A stretch of 64,000 nucleotides of DNA from a marine gamma proteobacterium HTCC2080 (GTDB lineage Bacteria > Pseudomonadota > Gammaproteobacteria > Pseudomonadales > Halieaceae), in contig AAVV01000009.1 in NCBI GenBank assembly GCA_000169115.1, forward strand, positions 62,001 to 126,000, given 5' to 3'. The number at the start of each line of letters is the position of its first letter. Within the stretch, counting starts at the first letter, position 1. A model generated the notes under the pieces. The model made no database searches. It was not told where the DNA came from and was given only the letters and a program-made list of their open reading frames with translations. This document shows positions 63,858 to 64,000 of the stretch, piece by piece. Position numbers and translations under genes: made by a program.

Positions 63858-64000
63858 TTGAAGGTTTTGGGGATTGAAACCAGCTGCGATGAGACCGGCG
63901 TTGCGGTTTACGATACTGATCGCGGTTTGTTGGCCGAGGCTTTATACAGTCAGGTTGAGGTGCATGCCGAATACGGTGGTGTGGTGCCTGAGCTGGCCTC
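63858..64000 (+). CDS. tsaD: tRNA threonylcarbamoyladenosine biosynthesis protein, 5' part
   Basis: The last 143 bases begin a frame from TTG (63858) with AGGAGG 6 bases upstream, giving [20 protein letters not shown] then [12 protein letters not shown], the unmistakable TsaD (YgjD/Gcp) N-terminus. It is cut by the end of the window. TsaD transfers the threonylcarbamoyl group to A37 of ANN-decoding tRNAs. It diverges from rpsU, as usual. Confidence 0.96.
   Translation, partial: MKVLGIETSCDETGVAVYDTDRGLLAEALYSQVEVHAEYGGVVPELA

Overview
The window looks like a chromosomal segment of a free-living, probably marine, aerobic gammaproteobacterium. The clearest sign is the right end: rpsU, yqeY, dnaG and rpoD in macromolecular-synthesis order on the minus strand, with tsaD divergent. 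Other pointers are a gcvT-gcvP operon behind a tandem glycine riboswitch, a Coq7-type ubiquinone hydroxylase, exosortase H with its partner, two TonB-dependent receptors, a CxPxR sulfatase and several dioxygenases. A Cellvibrionales/Halieaceae-like origin is my inference. No phage, complete insertion sequence or CRISPR array was seen.

Layout. 0-3 kb: lower meta-cleavage pathway (hydratase, acylating acetaldehyde dehydrogenase, hydroxyoxovalerate aldolase). 3-18 kb: mixed single genes (desaturase with a coiled-coil tail, lipoprotein, DsbB-like membrane protein, YjdM zinc ribbon, coiled-coil protein, DUF2855 protein, NTP/NDP-exchanger-like transporter, a secreted enoyl-reductase-like protein, LysR regulator, secreted MBL hydrolase, serine hydrolase). 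18.4-22.6 kb: glycine cleavage, without gcvH. 22.8-24.8 kb: exported SDR and the XrtH pair. 25.3-28.5 kb: PhyH dioxygenase, MFS transporter and Rieske oxygenase in a probable operon. 28.7-42.5 kb: NDH-2-like flavoprotein, a YheC/D-type ATP-grasp protein behind ten perfect copies of an octamer, TonB receptor, Tat-exported flavoprotein, nei, DMT exporter, serine hydrolase, luciferase-like monooxygenase and an AT-rich HExxH orphan. 42.7-46.5 kb: lemA remnant, sulfatase and TetR, bracketed by a degenerate 49-bp direct repeat. 47-52.8 kb: patatin, SYLF protein, an Ile2-type tRNA(CAT) followed by two tRNA-tail repeats, serA, coq7-like, SDR and a soluble histidine kinase. 52.9-58.8 kb: a four-gene operon (TonB receptor, diheme cytochrome c lipoprotein, MauG-like diheme peroxidase, beta-helix/cytochrome c fusion). 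59-64 kb: information-processing genes.

The strongest candidates for something undescribed are (1) the 52.9-58.8 kb envelope redox operon, in which a TonB receptor, two cytochromes, a diheme peroxidase and a beta-helix protein carrying its own heme domain are translationally coupled; (2) the repeats at 48.70-48.94 kb, each beginning with an exact copy of the last 16 nt of the adjacent tRNA, resembling the rtT repeats of the E. coli tyrT operon; and (3) a two-state hairpin that could occlude the gcvT Shine-Dalgarno below the glycine riboswitch.
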